NCBI GenBank assembly: GCA_949987705.1
Contig: OX465281.1
Location: 155,262,393-155,326,392 of the forward strand
DNA from: Thereva unica
Lineage: Eukaryota > Arthropoda > Insecta > Diptera > Therevidae
Reading direction: 5' to 3'
Length of the DNA: 64,000 nucleotides
In this document: positions 20,369 through 29,984 of the stretch, one piece after another
Numbering within the stretch: the first letter of the stretch is position 1
How the letters are laid out: each line of letters opens with the position of its first letter
Position numbers and translations under genes: made by a program
Notes under the pieces: generated by a model
Told to the model about the DNA's origin: nothing
What the model saw: only the letters and a program-made list of their open reading frames with translations
Database searches by the model: none

Positions 20369-22515
20369 AGATATATATAAAATTTTTATTAGAATTTGAA
20401 ATTAACAAAGCAAAAAATTGAGGGTTATTGTAAATCTCACGCGATTTACAGTTATATTTTCAATTTTTGATGAAAAATGCGCCATTCTTTTAATTAACTT
20501 TTTCATTAAAATTGAAATTTCACGCTTTCTTTAAAATATTTTTTATTTTTTACTTTTCAGTACATTTTTTAGTTAATGAAAAGAATTTTTTTTTTTAAAT
20601 TTTTTTCAACCATTTATTTTATTTTCTACTTTTTAGTTTATTATATGTATTCCGCCATTTTATGATGGCAATTCTATTAGATTTAAAATTACGTCACACA
20701 GTTTACTGTATTCATTTGATACCCATGTCGTGGGCTCGGTGGAACATAATTGCAAAAACGGAACCGTCTTCTTGATTTTTTTACAAAAAGGTCAGATTGC
20801 ATTTAGTACTTATACATGATGAGTTTAACTCAAGTTGAACCCAAGTCTAACTACATGTAAACGGGAGTCGAGTTGGGTTAAGGTTGACTGAACTCGACTC
20901 AGCTCTGCTACCTGGGTTTAGTTGAAATTATGCATACGGACATGAGTTCAGTATTTGAGTAGTTGAATTTAGTTGACAGCAGCATCTCTGTGTTTGTTTG
21001 TGATTTTTTGTAACGTGTATTGCTTCTTTATTATCAACTCACCCTTAACTCAACTATTCATCTCATCATTCATACACATTAACCACCCGAACTACGAGTG
21101 TGTGCAAAATTGGAAGTTGATCGGTTATATTTTCTACTTTTTAGTCTATTATAAGCTTTCCGCAATTTAGTGTTGGCCACCATTTTGAATTTGGAATGAC
21201 GCCACATAGCTTATTGTGTTCTACCTGTCATATCCTTTCATTTGATACCCATGTCAGAGGGCCGCGGAGCACAATTTCAAAAATCGGGCGCCATTTTGGA
21301 ACAGCCATCTTGATATTTTTACAAAATGCCCAGATTGCATTCTCATCCAAACTAAATGTGTATGCAAAATTTCAGCTCTATCCGAAACCGGGAAGTGGGT
21401 CAAATTTAACTTCCAAGATTTGACGACAAACAGTGTAAGTGTTGGCCGCCATTTTGAATTTGGAATGACGCCACATAGCTTATTGTGTTCTACCTGTCAT
21501 ATCCTTTCATTTGATACCCATGTCAGAGGGCCGCGGAGCACAATTTCAAAAATCGGGCGCCATTTTGGAACCGCCATCTTGATATTTTTACAAAATGGCC
21601 AGATTGCATTGTCATCCAAACTAAACGTGTATGCAAAATTTCAGCTCTGTCCGAAACCGGGAAGTGGGTCAAATTTAACTTCCAAGATTTGACGACAAAC
21701 AGTGTAAGTGTTGGCCGCCATTTTGAATTTGGAATGACGCCACATAGCTTATTGTGTTCTACCTGTCATAGCCTTTCATTTGATACCCATGTCAGAGGGC
21801 CGCGGAGCACAATTTCAAAAATCGGGCGCCATTTTGGAACCGCCATCTTGATATTTTTACAAAATGGCCAGATTGCATTGTCATCCAAACTAAACGTGTA
21901 TGCAAAATTTCAGCTCTATCCGAAACCGGGAAGTGGGTCAAATTTAACTTCCAAGATTTGACGACAAACAGTGGCACAATTTCAAAAATCGGGCGCCATT
22001 TTGGAACCGCCATCTTGATATTTTTACAAAATGGCCAGATTGCATTGTCATCCAAACTAAACGTATATGCAAAATTTCAGCTCTATCCGAAACCGGGAAG
22101 TGGGTCAAATTTAACTTCCCAGATTTGACGACAAACAGTGTAAGTTAAATAAAAGAATTTAAAAAAAGGCATAATAAATCATTTTTAGGGTTTCTATTTG
22201 CATAAACCTGGATATTTTGTAAAATATAAACAGTAAATATCTTGTTTTAGTTATAAGATATTCAATATGCTTATCCCATTTCATATTATGATCAAATATT
22301 AAACCCAAATATTTACAGCTTTCTACCCTTTTTAACATTTTATCATTGATTTGTATTTTAATATTATTGGGAACACTATCACTATAATTTCCAAATGCCA
22401 TAAAAACTGTGTTGTCTAAATTAAGAGACAGTCTATTCAGTGCAAGCCAGGTTGAAATTTTTTTCAAATAATCATTTTTATTTGAACTCCATACCAGCTC
22501 TCGTCAGTAGATATA
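20369..22515. repeat. tandem duplication, copy 2 (2.14 kb)
   Basis: It is near-identical to copy 1, including private variants in the satellite units (CATTCTCATCCAAACTAAATG at 19198 and 21338). The duplicated LINE piece (22159-22515) is the original, as it is continuous with the rest of the reverse transcriptase; 20019-20368 is the duplicate. Confidence 0.9.
21170..22143 (+). repeat. 269-bp satellite array 3 (3 full units plus a partial)
   Basis: Same unit and order as array 2, lacking its first unit. The partial terminal unit and its flank are identical in layout to array 2. Confidence 0.95.
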
Positions 22516-23695
22516 ATGGCTGTGTCATCTGCATATGATATTATTGTATTTTCGGGCATATCATTTAAAAGATCATTGACATATAGTATAAATAATAGCG
22601 GTCCCAAGATAGTTCCCTGTGGAACTCCTGTAGTTAAAGTCTTATATTCACTTACACTTTCATTTATTTTTACTCTCTGCTGTCTATCATTTAAGTAACT
22701 GGTCATTAGTTTATGTGCGCTGCCTCTGATTCCATAATTATATAATTTGTTTAGCAGAATTCTATGGTTAACTGTATCAAATGCTTTGGCAAGATCTAAG
22801 AATGTAATGGCAATTGGTAAGCTTTTGTCCAGTTTATTATATATTATGTTAGTTATATGGTTAAAGCATCTTTTGTACCCCTATTTTTAACAAAGCCGAA
22901 TTGTTTATTAGACATAATTTTGGATTTATTAATAAAGCTTAAAATTCTATTGTATATAATTCTTTCAAGTATTTTTGCCAAATTAGAGATTAATGAAATT
23001 GGTCTATAATTTGAAGCACAATTTCTATTATTTGCTTTAAATATAGGTTTAACTTCCGCTCTTTTTAAAGAATCTGGCCAAATTGATTTTTCAATACATA
23101 AATTAATTATATGAACGAAAGGTTCTACTATAAAGTCTGATAGCATTTTGAGTGTTTTGGCATTTATATTATCAACGCCTCCATTTTTCGATTCCATGTT
23201 TTGAATAATGTTGGAAATTTCAAGATGGTTTGTTGGTGTAAAAAAAATAGATTTAGGGTTCATTTTAGGCAAATTAATTTCTGTGTTGCGCGGTTGTTGA
23301 ATCCTTACGTTTAATTCTTCTCCAATGCTACAAAAATAAGAATTCATAGTATTGGATATTTCAATAGGATTGATGATTTTTTGCTTGTTATTATCATAAA
23401 TCTGATTTATGTTATTTTCTTTTTTGACATTTTTACCAAGCTTCAAGTTAATTATTTTCCATAAATTCGTTGAACTATTACTATTCTTATCAATTTGTTC
23501 GCGATCGTACTTAAAATTTGCTGCATTAATCACCTTATTTAAAATCTTACTATAATTTTTATATTCAAACTTATGCGTCTCATTACTAGGTTCAGTTTTC
23601 CAAATCTGATACAACAATTCTTTTTTATTACAGGAAACTAAAATTGCCTTAGTAATCCATTTACTTCTCGGTATTGATTTGGATTTTTTTTGCAT
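22159..23695 (-). pseudogene. CR1-like LINE reverse transcriptase
   Basis: On the minus strand the RT domain shows AEVKPIFKANN, NYRPISLISNLAKILERII, QFGFVKNRGTKDAL, GVPQGTILGPLLFILYVNDL and ISYADDTAII (catalytic YADD, about 22530). The CKYLGLIFDHNMKWDKHI block follows. The order and spacing are typical of the CR1/Jockey group. Breaks occur near 22853 and near 22465, where the frame shifts. The continuation beyond 22159 is at 15588. The piece 22159-22515 is duplicated at 20019-20368. Confidence 0.88.
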
Positions 23696-24222
23696 CTTCT
23701 AGTTTTGAATGTTGCCAATTTTACACATTTTTTTATTTTATCAACAAGCTTATCTGTAGCTCCATTTGGATCTTGCATCAATAATATAATGTTCCAGGTT
23801 TCTTTTCTAGCTATTCTCCTAAGTTTAGCATAATCAATTGAAACTATTGAATCATTTACCGTACCATTTCTTATTTTATTAATTGAAATAAATAAAGGAT
23901 AGTGATCAGTAAGGGAATTTATTAACTTAAAAGTTTTAGTAATAATTGATTTGGATTTAATGAAAATATTATCTATGCATGTACCATCATTACTGTTATT
24001 AGATGGTCTAGTTGTTCCTTGAAAGCCTGGGATGTAGCCATTTTCTAAAAAATTATTTAAAAATTCTTGGTAAGTGTTATCAAGATTTAGTAGATCTATA
24101 TTGAAGTCACCAATAATTAAATTATTTTTAGTATTTATCTTATTTTTTATGAATTCATTTAAGTTCAAAATAAACTCATTTTTTGGTAAATCATGTGATC
24201 TATACAAAGCTGAGATCTCCAA
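23638..24222 (-). pseudogene. LINE apurinic-like endonuclease (EEP family), partial
   Basis: The frame contains LIIGDFNIDLL (catalytic GDFN), TCIDNIFIKS and SLTDHYPLF, the C-terminal conserved blocks of the AP-type endonuclease of CR1-like LINEs. The N-terminal third of the domain (upstream of 24222) is decayed or missing. It overlaps the RT frame by 58 bases in another frame, indicating a frameshift between endonuclease and RT. Confidence 0.85.
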
Positions 24223-24450
24223 ATAATTATTGCCATTAACTGTAATACAAGAATTTAAGATTTTAAGTTTTCCTATATCAATAACATAAGCAAAAATTAA
24301 ATTAATTAAAATTAGGGAAAGTGATTTTCTTACCTCATTTAAAATAGATCCAAAATAAAATTCACTTAAAACTAAACAAACAAAAACACACGAAGATAAA
24401 CACTCGATGACAAATTAAATTGTCAAAATCAGCTGTCTTGGACAACCATA

Positions 24451-24681
24451 TCACCAAGGGCTGCATTATCTACAACAATATCGTAATATCGTAACACCCT
24501 GTGAAGAGAGCCTAATCGCTAGGCACAGGATACCGGAGAGGGTCTCCCGAAAAATGCAAGGGCAAAAAAGTCAACCCGATCTTCCCAAAAAATTCTCATT
24601 GGGATGAGTTGGCCGTTTTTTCCACTTTCCGTTGACCCACGAAAGGAGAAAGACGTCTAAGACATTTGCAGCCCTTGGTGA
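24451..24681. mobile_element. 231-bp MITE with 15-bp inverted ends
   Basis: It begins TCACCAAGGGCTGCA and ends with the exact reverse complement. The interior is GC-richer than the flanks and has no coding potential. The superfamily is not clear from the ends. Confidence 0.65.
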
Positions 24682-25140
24682 GTGAATTGTATAATATTAT
24701 CAATTTTTTTCTTACAGACTATATGAAAGGGGAAGAAAATCGCGTTCCCTACAAATTAGTGAATTTAAGTTGTTTAATTTTCATTTTTTCTTTTGCCGAA
24801 TTTAAATAAACTTTGAAAGTGTAAAAATGTTTAAAAGTTTTAAGTTTTTTGAGTTTTAAAATTTATTGAATTGTACATTTATAACGTTGCATAAATAGAG
24901 GCGAATTATAATCTTTTGTATAAAAACAGAATCTAGTGCGTTTGATTTGTGAATTTAAACCATTGTTTTGCAAGATCGAGGTTAGCATAGGTAGGAAGCC
25001 GGCATATTCGAGACGGTGGTAAAATTTCGGACCCAGGATCGAAACCAGGAGCAAAAGGGCATTTCATTCGTGGCAAATTTGTTTTTTTTTCTCATTTTTT
25101 TGATAAGATAATTTCATTACTTTTGAAAAGATAATTTCCA
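24682..25140. other. AT-rich stretch with no recognisable feature
   Basis: I see no coding or repeat structure I can name between the MITE and the coding island at 25141. A GC-richer patch occurs at about 24960-25050 (AGACGGTGGTAAAATTTCGG). Confidence 0.4.
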
Positions 25141-25905
25141 GGGCAAAATCAATCCGTAAATACAGCTATCGGAAACAATAAGAACTATGAATCAATTGAA
25201 GATTTTGTTAATGATGTATTTGGTCAAGTTCCTAGGAAGAATAGAAAACATCCTGTTTTGAAGAATACAATAGACAATTATACATATCCAACGGCTAGCA
25301 TAAAAACAGCTGAAAATAAAGAGAAAAAAGGTAGTGAAAAGAAGCATGATGTATTCGAACTCCGTTTAGAGGAATTGGGTGTTACGATAAAAATAAAAAA
25401 ACCACTACCCTCACACTTGAATGTTAAAGATCTCATGACATTGCTTTTAGCCAATTTACACTTTGACGATAAACAACTTAGCGAGGAAGAAAAACATAAA
25501 CGAATTATTGAAATTAAAAATACAATTTTTGAAATATTGAATAGGCTGAAGAAAGATTCACTCAAAACAAAGACACCCGAGCAACGGAAAATAACTAAAA
25601 ACAGTGAAATTTTGCAGGTCCCATATGAAAAACAAAGCTCGGGCGAATTTTTATCTACACCAGTACCTATTAATACAAACATAGATAATCTGTCAAACTT
25701 CATCACAGATGTATTTCTACAAACACCTGAAAACAAACGTAATCCTGATGCATTGTTGACAGAAATAAAAGAGTCATTTGACACTGCGGGCTTACGCCAA
25801 GAGCATATGTCAATAATGGAAAAAATTAATTCTCTTGATACAACAATTACGGAATTAATGTTGCGATTACCAAGAAGTACACAACAAACTACAAAAAATT
25901 GCTCT
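25141..25905 (+). CDS. unassigned coding island, probable Polinton protein
   Basis: An open frame covers 25162 to 25905 without a clear Met at its left end; the first ATG in frame inside the island is near 25258. The protein is hydrophilic and Lys/Glu-rich, with NYESIEDFVNDVFGQVP, FELRLEELGVTIKIKKPLP and helical stretches such as EEEKHKRIIEIKNTIFEIL. I do not recognise a family. It runs directly, with a small shift in an ATATAT run, into the penton-like C-terminal piece. It may be a separate Polinton gene joined by deletion, or a piece of the penton-like gene. Confidence 0.5.
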
Positions 25906-26155
25906 GAGAAAAATATATATACACTGATATTATTCAACCTAGAGCTATAGGCGACAAACTAGTAAGATATCTACGAATAATACCGATTCAAGAGTGTGGT
26001 ACTATATTAAGATTTGAACATGTAGAATAATGTCCCATTGAAAACACTTTTATTGAAAGTATTTCTATAAAAATAACTGACCATCTGGGTGAATCAATTG
26101 ATTTCAAACCAAGCTACATTCCGACCTATGTAATGCTTCATTTTAAAAGACAATA
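25906..26155 (+). pseudogene. penton-like capsid protein, C-terminal remnant
   Basis: In this frame the sequence reads YTDIIQPRAIGDKLVRYLRI, later FIESISIKITDHLGESI and ends PTYVMLHFKRQ before a TAA. This Y-TDII-P--GD / LR--P / I--I-I-D--G / V-LHF pattern is the usual C-terminus of the Polinton penton-like protein whose N-terminus is at 14220-14939. One TAG near 26026 interrupts it. If correct, the gene was split by the LINE and associated rearrangement. Confidence 0.6.
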
Positions 26156-26215
26156 AAAAAACTATAAATATTCACACAACAGACTGTTCTTGCATAGTAT
26201 AAATAGAATTACAAA

Positions 26216-26752
26216 ATGGACTCCTATTATACACGTTATTATTTAATACAAAACGGTGGCGGTCTGTCAGATATTGGAGAATTATATCGTGGTCCACTTA
26301 TTTATCAACGTGGAAGAGGAATCGGTAGCTTTTTCAGTGCATTATTTCCACACTTAAAACCTCTAGCTACATCAGGATTAAAAACATTAGCACAACAGGC
26401 TGTAAAAACAGGACAAGCTATAATACAAGATAAAAACATCAACAACAAGTCAGTTAAAGATATTATAAAAGAACAAGGTCGAGTTGCTGTCCAAGATTTA
26501 GCACAGAAAGGTATAAATAAACTGTTTGACAGCATGAAGGGAGCAGGTATAAAAAGACCCAATCCGTTTACAACTTTACATTTAAAACCAGCTGTTAAAC
26601 GCAAGAGACGTGGAAAAACACCTAAGCGCACGGGAAATTTCAAAACTAAAAATCCAAGAAAAGGAATAAAAGCAAGAGTTTTAAAAACACAACGAAAGGT
26701 ACGTAAACGTATACTGCACATATTTGAGCCGTTTATTTTGAAAGTGGCATAG
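26216..26752 (+). CDS. Polinton basic minor virion protein (178 aa)
   Basis: The start is MDSYYTRYYLIQNGGGLSDI, followed by YQRGRGIGSFFSALFP, a Gly-rich then amphipathic N-terminus. A middle helical region and a strongly basic tail (KRKRRGKTPKR, KTQRKVRKRIL) follow. This layout is seen in a minor virion protein of Polintons, compared by some with adenovirus core or pVI-like proteins. The last eight residues and stop are supplied by a MITE inserted at 26726. Without it the gene would end two codons later, at GATAAATAA now at 26883-26891. The frame is otherwise intact, and the start is preceded by an AT-rich promoter-like region. Confidence 0.72.
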   Translation: MDSYYTRYYLIQNGGGLSDIGELYRGPLIYQRGRGIGSFFSALFPHLKPLATSGLKTLAQQAVKTGQAIIQDKNINNKSVKDIIKEQGRVAVQDLAQKGINKLFDSMKGAGIKRPNPFTTLHLKPAVKRKRRGKTPKRTGNFKTKNPRKGIKARVLKTQRKVRKRILHIFEPFILKVA

Positions 26753-26878
26753 GTCACTTTTTCAAAAAAATCGAGTTAATGGCAAAACTAAATACAATTG
26801 AACGGTACGTTTTCATTTTTATACAAACAAATTTTTTAAAAAAAAAGTGACTTATGCCACTTTCAAAATAAACGGCTC
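26726..26878. mobile_element. 153-bp MITE with 4-bp target duplication ATTT
   Basis: It starts GAGCCGTTTATTTTGAAAGT and ends with the inverted copy ACTTTCAAAATAAACGGCTC. The arms of about 40 bp flank an AT-rich centre. ATTT is present at 26722-26725 and 26879-26882. Confidence 0.85.
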
Positions 26879-26910
26879 ATTTGATAAATAATATCGTACA
26901 AGGAATGCAT

Positions 26911-27900
26911 GAAATCAGAGCTGGATCTTTTTTCAACACCACCAGTTCAGAGCAATATTTTGAAAACAGAAGAAGTAGCATATAAGCCAATAGCCTCACT
27001 CGACAATTCCTCCGTTCTAGAGTTTGTAACTTTGGGCCATGGAGATACATACCGTGATTTAACCAGCTTCGTTTAAAATTGCAATTAATTAAAATAAAAG
27101 ATGGAAAAGAAGAACTTTATCCAAATGATGTCGATGCTCCAGGTTTAATAAACAACATTTTACACTCCATATTTCGTCAGTGCACCGACCACAATTACAA
27201 TTATCGCGCTTATATTGAAAATTTATTAAATTATGGTAAAGATGCTGCATCTACCCATTTGGAGTCGGTCGGTTGGTATCTTGACAAAGATGACACGGAA
27301 ATTGCAGATATCGATAAATCCATCGCTGAATTACATCAAGGCTATTTAGATCGTCAGAAACTTTTCAATAAGAGTAATGTAGTTGAATTGATGGGGAAAA
27401 TCCATACTGATTTACTTAATCAGGATAAGTTGCTATTAAACGGTGTCGATTTACGTGTAGTTTTATCGCTTGAAAAACCAGAATTTTATATTTTATCCAA
27501 GGACGGGACCGACTCACCACAATTAAAAATCTTAGATGCAACCATGTGCATGAACCACGTTTCCGTCAACCCGAATATTTTATTAGCACATGAGACAGTT
27601 CTACAGCGTTCGAATGCCTTATACCCGTACAAGCGAGTTGAAGTTAAAAGCTATACTATTCCCGCAAACACATTCACACTTTCTCTGGATAATATTGTCA
27701 TCGGACAGTTACCGAACTTAATAATTTTTGGAATGGTGGACAATGATGCTTACACGGGCAGAAGAACAAAGAACCCGTTCAACTTTAAACATAACAACAT
27801 TACCAGATTCAATTTATCCGTGAATGGTGTACAGATACCAAACCAACCTCTCGAATTTGACTACTCAAAGGAAAATCCGATTAGTACACGCGGATACAAT
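26911..27900 (+). pseudogene. Polinton major capsid protein, N-terminal part (truncated)
   Basis: The start MKSELDLFSTPPVQSNIL is at 26911. The frame is then broken near 27070 and resumes as LQLIKIKDGKEELYPNDVDA (27079 on). Conserved capsid blocks include NNILHSIFRQC, NYNYRAYIENLLNYG, VGWYLDKDD and LNQDKLLLNGVDL, typical of the double-jelly-roll major capsid protein of Polintons. It ends after SKENPISTRGYN, where TAG is the first codon of a single foldback arm. The C-terminal half is not present on the other side, so the insertion coincides with a deletion. Confidence 0.82.
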
Positions 27901-28570
27901 TAGTCCATTCAAAACGCGGGGGGGGGTGTTCCAAAATAACACCGTTAAGAAAATCGAACCCTAAACGTTTTTGGGGTCGCTGATCACGAAAATCGAGGTC
28001 CCGCGGTCCCAAAATTAGGGCGTCACCCCTAAAAATGCAGAAAACACCCCTTTTTAGGGGGTTTTCGCGATTACTTCAATAATAATGAAAACTAATGCGA
28101 TGAAATGCACTTTTTTTAATATTTATTTGCGAAGGGGGTTGATTTATACTAAATTTAGGCGAGCTTAATGGTAAGGGGTACCCCTAAAGGGTTGAAAGCA
28201 CCCTTAAATTGGCGAAAAATGGCAAAAATTGTAAAAAAAACTTTTTTTCAAGTTTTTGCTTCAAATTCGATTGTGGGCGTACTGTCAGGCAGAAATAAAT
28301 TATTTTCAACCCTTAGGGGGTTAAAACTACCCCTACAATATAGTTAATTGAAAACTAGGGGGGGGAGGGTTCCAAAATAACACCGTTAAGAAAATCGAAC
28401 CTTAAAGGTTTTTGGGGTCGCTGATCACGAAAATCGAGGTCCCGCGGTCCTAAAATTAGGGCGTCACCCCTAAAAATGCAAAAAAAAAACCTTTTTAGGG
28501 GGTTTTCGCGATTATTTCAGTAATAATGAAAACTAATGCACTTTTTTTAAATATTTATTTGCGAAGGAGG
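27901..28570. mobile_element. single arm of foldback family FB-A
   Basis: It starts with the family end TAGTCCATTCAAAACGCG and carries two direct copies of the internal block (near 27928 and 28371) exactly as the left arm of 12668-14072. The second arm and its terminal repeat are missing; homology stops at about 28570 within TTGCGAAGG. Confidence 0.88.
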
Positions 28571-28755
28571 TATTCATTACTTCGATTGGCAACCTTGAGC
28601 TAAAACGGATAGATGAAGACCTTATAAAAACTCTGGCGAAATTTAAGACAATCTTTGTTCGTGGTACACCAACCAAGGAGTTTATAAATAACTACGTTAA
28701 ATCTCTCACCAATGTCATTGACCTAGAAGCAGCATTTACCTGTGAACAAGAATGA
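28571..28755 (+). pseudogene. fragment of a Polinton-associated protein, related to the gene at 30520-30999
   Basis: The open segment includes LKRIDEDLIKTLAKFKTIFV and RGTPTKEFINNYVKSL and ends just before the protease start (TGA overlapping ATG). It aligns in spacing with TNYSNSTIFVKGLEKDKFI and KYLPEAKIVQLE of the minus-strand gene at 30520-30999. The shared TIFV+G / K-FI--Y pattern suggests a diverged paralogue. Its 5' part was removed with the capsid C-terminus. Confidence 0.45.
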
Positions 28756-29279
28756 ACACGATCGAGCTTGCAACTGCATTGACAAATAATTTCGTAACAA
28801 ACAAATTTTTTAGAGGAGTCTTCCCATGCAACCATCTACCACAAAAAATAAAAAAACCAGCATGCGTCATAGCCAATACAGAGCCAGCACACAAAGACGG
28901 AACTCATTGGGTAGCATTTTATTTCCCTAAACAAGGCTCTGCAGAGTACTTTGACTCATTTGGAAGGTATCCCACCAATAAATATTTTCAAAGATTTCTA
29001 TTAAATAATTCAAAGAATTTTTTGAATAATAAAAAACGATTGCAAGGTCAAATTTCAGCAACTTGTGGACATTATTGCTGTGTATTTCTATATTCACGAT
29101 GCAGGGGAAAAAGCTTGAAAACCTTTTTAAAAGAATTTGCCTCCAGTGATTTCAGTTTAAATGATAATAAAATTATTTATTTGTACTTAAAGAATTTTTC
29201 ACAAAATGGTGGGGATTTTTGTAACCAATCATGCAAAGCGGAGGTCAGTACTATAAAAACCCCAAACAGAGGATGTTAA
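28752..29279 (+). CDS. Polinton adenain-type cysteine protease (175 aa)
   Basis: This is the maturation protease that cleaves virion precursor proteins in Polintons and adenoviruses (peptidase C5/Ulp1-like). The expected catalytic residues are all present: His52 in GTHWVAFYF, Asp68 in AEYFDSFG, Gln98 and Cys105 in LQGQISATCGHYC. The N-terminal F--GVFP-N-LP motif is also family-typical. Length (175 aa, family about 170-200) and start fit. It is one of the few Polinton frames with no break. It lies downstream of the truncated capsid gene. Confidence 0.88.
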   Translation: MNTIELATALTNNFVTNKFFRGVFPCNHLPQKIKKPACVIANTEPAHKDGTHWVAFYFPKQGSAEYFDSFGRYPTNKYFQRFLLNNSKNFLNNKKRLQGQISATCGHYCCVFLYSRCRGKSLKTFLKEFASSDFSLNDNKIIYLYLKNFSQNGGDFCNQSCKAEVSTIKTPNRGC

Positions 29280-29300
29280 AATTCAGTCTGTTAGTTTAAA

Positions 29301-29420
29301 TTGAGCGACATGGAGCCATCACGTAAGAGACAAAGGACCACTAGTGCTAAAGCAGAAAAGAAGCTGTCCAAATGTGAAGCAAAAGTTGTGGGTGAAAATC
29401 TATTATTAAATTACACATAT
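29301..29420 (+). pseudogene. Polinton-associated gene of unknown function, N-terminal part
   Basis: Starts MSDMEPSRKRQRTTSAKAEK and continues VGENLLLNYTYQ until the hAT-like MITE at 29421. The highly basic start resembles a nuclear localisation signal. The frame that follows inside the MITE is not part of the gene. The gene resumes at about 29985. Confidence 0.6.
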
Positions 29421-29984
29421 CAGGTTCCCAACCTTGTGCCCGCGGGCGCATATGTGCCCACGAAGATATTTAATTGTGCCCGCGACAAAGTGCTAAAATA
29501 CGGAAAAAAAATAATCTTAAAAATAAAAAAAAATTTAAAAGTTACATTAATTTTAAAAATCTTGCTAGATGTAGTGAGAAATTCGCTAAATTGGCTACAC
29601 TAACATCTGTCTAATCCACCACGCGAATTAGACCTTTAGACCCTAACTGTGTCGGTTAGGTCCCACGATTTGGTTGCATTTTTATTGTTTTTCTCGCTAA
29701 GTAGCTTTGAGTAAAACTGACTTACTTAGTACGAAAAGCGATAAAATGGCGGCCAAACCGCCATCCAATATGAAAGAAGCCTTACAATCATGTCTTTCCC
29801 GGCATCTTTATTGTATTATTATAGTAGTATAATATAGTTGTCACAGCGAGCGGTCGTTGTAAACTCTTACTGTTATCATCAGGCGCTACCAATGTGTTGT
29901 GTTGTTTTTAAATCCGACTTGTGCCCGCCAGTTTGTTTTGCAATCTCGAATGCGCCCGCACCACAGAAAGGTTGGGAACCCCTG
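29421..29984. mobile_element. hAT-like MITE (564 bp)
   Basis: Ends are CAGGTTCCCAACCTT at the left and AAGGTTGGGAACCCCTG at the right. This is the CAGGGGTTCCCAACC terminal type of hAT elements, with two bases lost at the left. Subterminal GTGCCCGC motifs are also inverted. No transposase is encoded. A clean 8-bp target duplication is not visible. Confidence 0.8.

Larger units (their letters stand above)
15589..22164. repeat. composite hairpin and 269-bp satellite complex inside the LINE (6.6 kb)
   Basis: The complex holds a hairpin (about 15589-15990, arms of about 200 bp), a 160-bp module (15990-16155), a unique-like block (16155-16545) and a 269-bp array (16546-17622). The 160-bp module then returns inverted (17640-17820), followed by a second hairpin (17820-18220). 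Next come a second block and array (18220-20003), a 340-bp copy of LINE sequence (20019-20368), half a hairpin (20380-20640), and a third block and array (20640-22143). The first unit thus has inverted ends of about 400 bp. No transposase is present. Confidence 0.85.
14940..24450 (-). mobile_element. CR1-like non-LTR retrotransposon, minus strand, interrupted by a 6.6-kb repeat complex
   Basis: From right to left: 5' region (about 24223-24450), endonuclease (24222-23638), reverse transcriptase (23695-22159), then after the 15589-22164 insertion the C-terminal end of RT (15588-15384) and a 3' region to about 14940 rich in TTTATTTATTT. Translation resumes across the insertion at a short A/T run (AAAAAA beside 15589 and 22164). 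It disrupts the Polinton penton-like gene. Target duplications were not resolved. Confidence 0.8.

Noticed and set aside
16349..22055. Repeated 65-, 75- and 90-codon open frames in the 269-bp satellite and its spacer
   Set aside because: They follow the repeat unit exactly, exist on both strands (also 87 codons on the minus strand), begin at non-ATG positions and contain no protein motif. The period and AT content explain them.
25278..25937. 219-codon minus-strand frame
   Set aside because: It is antisense to the lysine-rich coding island. The plus frame continues a recognisable Polinton signature, while the minus frame is a hydrophobic Ser/Phe-rich shadow.
26305..26757. 150-codon minus-strand frame
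   Set aside because: It is the shadow of the basic minor virion protein on the plus strand, which has a recognisable layout.
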